Source: an uncultured Erysipelotrichaceae bacterium (GTDB lineage Bacteria; Bacillota_I; Bacilli_A; Erysipelotrichales; Erysipelotrichaceae). Taken from it: DNA of 8,271 nt. Location of the stretch: contig ONOV01000060.1 of the NCBI GenBank assembly GCA_900319505.1, forward strand, positions 1 through 8,271, given 5' to 3'. Of this stretch, positions 6,301 to 8,271 are shown piece after piece; positions within the stretch are counted from its first letter, which is position 1, and every line of letters starts with the position of its first letter. The position numbers and the translations under genes are program-made. The notes under the pieces are model-generated. The model saw only the letters and a program-made list of their open reading frames with translations, did not search any database and was not told the origin of the DNA.

Positions 6301-6332
6301 AAGGGAACTGGCATTGATTGCCAGTTCCTTTT
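6301..6332 (+). terminator. Intrinsic terminator of the large RNA
   Basis: GGAACTGGCA (6304-6313) pairs perfectly with TGCCAGTTCC (6319-6328) around loop TTGAT. AAG and TTT extend the stem, and TTTT then AATTT follow. On the other strand the tail is poor in T, so it serves + transcripts. It marks the 3' end of a transcript covering the gene-free region. Confidence 0.9.
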
Positions 6333-6342
6333 AATTTATACT
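6314..6342 (+). promoter_or_regulatory. Promoter of the DJ-1/hydrogenase genes, embedded in the terminator
   Basis: TTGATT (6314-6319, first four bases consensus) and TATACT (6337-6342, five of six) are 17 bp apart. The -35 box occupies the loop and first 3' stem base of the upstream terminator hairpin. The start near 6349 gives a ~26-nt leader that includes AAGGAGAA. Confidence 0.6.
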
Positions 6343-6374
6343 TGAATAGGCAAAAATTTCACAAGGAGAACGAA

Positions 6375-6947
6375 ATGAAGTGTCTGATATTTCTGGCCGA
6401 CGGATTTGAGGACTGTGAAGCCCTGATAACCGTTGATATGCTGAGAAGAGCAGGGATTGATATTGATACCGTGACGATTAATGAAACAAATGAAGTCACG
6501 GCAAGCCATGGTGTGACTATGATAGCGGATCGTACGCTGAAGGATACGGATCCGGCTGCCTATGACGTTCTGATTCTGCCGGGTGGAAAACGGGGAACGA
6601 TGAACCTCGAGGCAGATGAAAGAGTCAAAGCGTCAATCCGGAAACATGTGGACGAGGGAAAGCTGATGTGCGCCATCTGTGCTGCACCTTCCATTCTCGG
6701 TCACATGGGAATCCTGAAGGGAAAGAAATATACCTGCTTCCCTTCATTCCGTGATGACAGCTATGAAGGGAAATATCAGATGGAGCTGGCCGTAACGGAT
6801 GGAAACATCATAACCGGACGCGGCATGGGTGCTTCCATTGAATTTGCCAGACAGATCCTGAAACAGCTGGTGGATGAAAAGACACTGCGCAGGGTTGAGT
6901 ATGGAATTCAGTATGAACACAATTTCCGCACCAATACGGAACAATAA
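6375..6947 (+). CDS. DJ-1/PfpI family protein
   Basis: This 190-residue protein has the DJ-1/ThiJ/PfpI flavodoxin-like fold. The nucleophile-elbow cysteine is C102 in AIC102AAP, followed by GHMGILKGKKYTCFPSF (109-125), typical of the DJ-1/YajL branch. The conserved acidic partner is E15 in GFEDCEAL, matching Glu18 of human DJ-1. LPGG (68-71) is also present. Relatives have been described as oxidative-stress sensors, chaperones or glyoxalase/deglycase-type enzymes; the physiological substrate is disputed. It should be a soluble cytosolic dimer. I start at the ATG behind AAGGAGAA (GGAG 6 nt upstream). An in-frame TTG at 6318 would put the start inside the terminator hairpin and is rejected. It is followed after 17 nt by the hydrogenase gene with no terminator, so the two are probably co-transcribed; a role in coping with redox or oxygen stress is inference. 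Confidence 0.93.
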   Translation: MKCLIFLADGFEDCEALITVDMLRRAGIDIDTVTINETNEVTASHGVTMIADRTLKDTDPAAYDVLILPGGKRGTMNLEADERVKASIRKHVDEGKLMCAICAAPSILGHMGILKGKKYTCFPSFRDDSYEGKYQMELAVTDGNIITGRGMGASIEFARQILKQLVDEKTLRRVEYGIQYEHNFRTNTEQ

Positions 6948-6964
6948 AGGAGATAAAAGATATT

Positions 6965-8271
6965 ATGTTTTCGATGCTGACAAGTGACGCGAGTGCGTTC
7001 AAGTTTGATGTACTGGTAGAAGTAGCGAAGGAAGCTTTCCAGGGAAATCTCAAGGAAGAAAGTGTCAATGCCATGGCACACAACCTGGTCAGTCTTGGCG
7101 GACAGAGATACCGCTGCTGCGTTTACAAGGAAAGAGAAGTACTGCGGCAGAGAGTACGTCTTGCCATGGGCAAGATGGCAAATGATGCCAATGAATACAA
7201 GCCGAAGCAGATTGTTCAGGTTATTGATGCGGCATGTGATGGCTGTACGATCCAGAAGATTCAGGTTACCGATAACTGCCGTAAATGTATGAAGAAGGCC
7301 TGCCTTGCGGCATGTAATTTCGGCGCCATTTCCATGGGTGAAACACGTTCCCAGATCGACCATGACAAATGTAAGGAATGCGGCGCATGTGCAAGAGCGT
7401 GCCCGTATCATGCGATTGTCATCACGGACCGCCCCTGCTATGAGGCCTGTCCGGTTCAGGCGATTTCCTGGAATGAAGCGAATATCTGCCAGATTGATGA
7501 ATCCAGGTGCATCAACTGCGGTGCCTGTCTGATGAACTGCCCGTTCGGTGCTATTTCCGATATGAGCTGGGTTGCACCGATTATCAAGGAACTCAACAGC
7601 AAACGCGAGTCGTATGCGATTGTAGCGCCTTCCATCCAGGGCCAGTTTGAAAACTGCACACTGGGGCAGATTGTAAAATCGATTGAAGCATTAGGCTTCA
7701 CCAAGTGCATTGAAGTTGCCGGCGGTGCGGATGCGGTTGCCTTAACGGAAGCAGAAGAACTCATCAAGCATAAGGAAAGCGGTCTGCCGATGACAACATC
7801 CTGCTGCACAGGCTTTGTCAATATGCTCAAGATCCACTTCCCGGAGCAGTATGAAAAGAATAAGAGTACGACGGTAACACCGATGATTGCCACAGCCCGT
7901 AAGGTCAAGCATGATCATCCGGGTGCCATGGTTGTATTTATCGGACCGTGCGTTGCCAAGAAACAGGAAGCCATGGAAGAAGTATCAGCCTGTGACTATG
8001 TGCTGACCTTTGAAGAAATCATGGCCATGCTGATGGCAAAGGGTATTGATGTGGAAGAGATGCCGAGTGATGAACCGCTTACTGCTTCCAACTATGGACG
8101 TAACTTTGCGGCCAGCGGCGGTGTTGCGGCAGCTGTAATTGAAGCAGCCAAGGAAGTCGGCTATGACAAGCCGATCACGACCGTTGTTGCCAATGGCGGC
8201 AAGGAATGCAGGATGCAGCTGAACCTGATCAAGTTCAACAGATTCAAGGCTGATATTCTAGAAGGTATGGC
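6965..8271 (+). CDS. [FeFe] hydrogenase, group B-like (3' end cut off)
   Basis: The frame stays open from ATG 6965 to the window end (435 full codons), so only the C-terminus is missing. Domains in order: an N-terminal region with RYRCCVYKER (48-57), typical of group B hydrogenases; DAACDGC plus NCRKC (88-108) and further cysteines; 4Fe-4S motif CKECGACARACP (136-147); RPCYEACP (156-163); 4Fe-4S motif CINCGACLMNCP (182-193); then the H-cluster domain with L1 TSCCTGF (278-284) and L2 GPCVAKKQE (327-335). The last residues, ILEGMA, fit the approach to the third motif (MACxGGC). The family reduces protons or oxidises H2 with ferredoxin-type partners; group B enzymes are little characterised. L1 normally reads TSCCP; here Pro is Thr. 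Maturases HydEFG are not in view. The ribosome site AAAGGAGA is 12 nt before ATG, rather long. It is probably co-transcribed with the DJ-1 gene. Confidence 0.92.
   Translation, partial: MFSMLTSDASAFKFDVLVEVAKEAFQGNLKEESVNAMAHNLVSLGGQRYRCCVYKEREVLRQRVRLAMGKMANDANEYKPKQIVQVIDAACDGCTIQKIQVTDNCRKCMKKACLAACNFGAISMGETRSQIDHDKCKECGACARACPYHAIVITDRPCYEACPVQAISWNEANICQIDESRCINCGACLMNCPFGAISDMSWVAPIIKELNSKRESYAIVAPSIQGQFENCTLGQIVKSIEALGFTKCIEVAGGADAVALTEAEELIKHKESGLPMTTSCCTGFVNMLKIHFPEQYEKNKSTTVTPMIATARKVKHDHPGAMVVFIGPCVAKKQEAMEEVSACDYVLTFEEIMAMLMAKGIDVEEMPSDEPLTASNYGRNFAASGGVAAAVIEAAKEVGYDKPITTVVANGGKECRMQLNLIKFNRFKADILEGM

Larger units (their letters stand above)
5568..6332 (+). ncRNA. Candidate large structured non-coding RNA
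   Basis: The 830 bases between the XRE stop and the DJ-1 start hold no convincing gene. All + frames are broken often by TGA, TAA and TAG, and the strand is strikingly A- and purine-rich. Local helices are frequent: TCCGCT/AGCGGA (5626/5653), GCAGG/CCTGC (5752/5766), ATCAGAAT/ATTCTGAT (5784/5795), ATGATTC/GAATCGT (5853/5866), TTCAGC/GCTGAA (5941/5978) enclosing CATTGA/TCAGTG, CTGATGA/TCATCAG (6014/6028), four GTTC/GAAC hairpins (6057-6179), TAATGGGA/TCCCATTA (6187/6214) and TCTCT/AGAGA (6262/6274). Eight TGAAAA linkers join them. The region ends in a strong intrinsic terminator working on this strand. Size, purine-rich linkers and dense helices recall ROOL, GOLLD or OLE RNAs, but I cannot confirm a family. 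The 5' end is uncertain. A decayed gene is the main alternative. Confidence 0.6.

Noticed and set aside
6318..6374. TTG start giving DJ-1 19 extra residues
   Set aside because: It lies in the terminator hairpin upstream of the predicted transcription start. The ATG at 6375 has a well-placed AAGGAGAA and matches the family N-terminus.
6908..7411. 167-codon minus-strand frame opposite the hydrogenase start
   Set aside because: The + strand here encodes a well-conserved hydrogenase N-terminus with iron-sulfur motifs.
7062..7532. Two short + strand frames inside the hydrogenase region
   Set aside because: They are out of frame with the hydrogenase, which covers the whole stretch with family motifs.

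Overview
The window looks like chromosomal DNA from a low-to-mid-GC anaerobic Firmicute. The pointers are sigma-A-like promoters (TTGAAA-17-TATAAT before bipA), strong AGGAGG-type ribosome binding sites, a mix of tRNA genes with and without an encoded CCA, and a clostridial-type [FeFe] hydrogenase. An Erysipelotrichia-like gut or rumen bacterium would fit, but that is inference. All genes are on the + strand.

Region by region: (1) 1-162 is the end of a tRNA array: a 7-base remnant of an upstream tRNA, tRNA-Asp(GTC), tRNA-Gly(GCC) and a terminator. (2) 219-700 is yqeY with its putative promoter. (3) 726-878 is a second, identical tRNA-Gly(GCC) with its own likely promoter and terminator, so yqeY lies between two perfect 71-bp repeats. 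(4) 896-2843 is a self-contained bipA/typA unit with a near-consensus promoter and a UUCG-capped terminator. (5) 2843-4956 is a coupled pair: a ROK protein with decayed sugar-kinase motifs, overlapping a MerR regulator fused to a class I methyltransferase. (6) 4984-5544 is a dyad symmetry element followed by an XRE regulator fused to a two-helix membrane domain; a strong in-frame internal ribosome site lies between the two domains. (7) 5545-6374 holds no convincing protein gene. It is A- and purine-rich, full of local hairpins and TGAAAA linkers, carries a ~35-nt array of four GTTC/GAAC stem-loops, and ends in a strong intrinsic terminator. I read it as a large structured non-coding RNA of about 0.75 kb, of the general kind represented by ROOL, GOLLD and OLE RNAs. 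Family membership cannot be decided by eye. (8) 6314-8271 is a DJ-1/PfpI gene whose -35 box lies in the loop of the preceding terminator, followed 17 nt later by a group B-like [FeFe] hydrogenase cut by the window end.

The genes do not form one pathway. Translation-related genes (tRNAs, yqeY, bipA) fill the left third, a regulatory pair and a membrane XRE regulator the middle, and a redox pair (DJ-1, hydrogenase) the right end. The candidate large RNA is the most interesting object. The fused regulator, the degenerate ROK protein, the dual-start XRE gene and the interleaved terminator-promoter are secondary points of interest.
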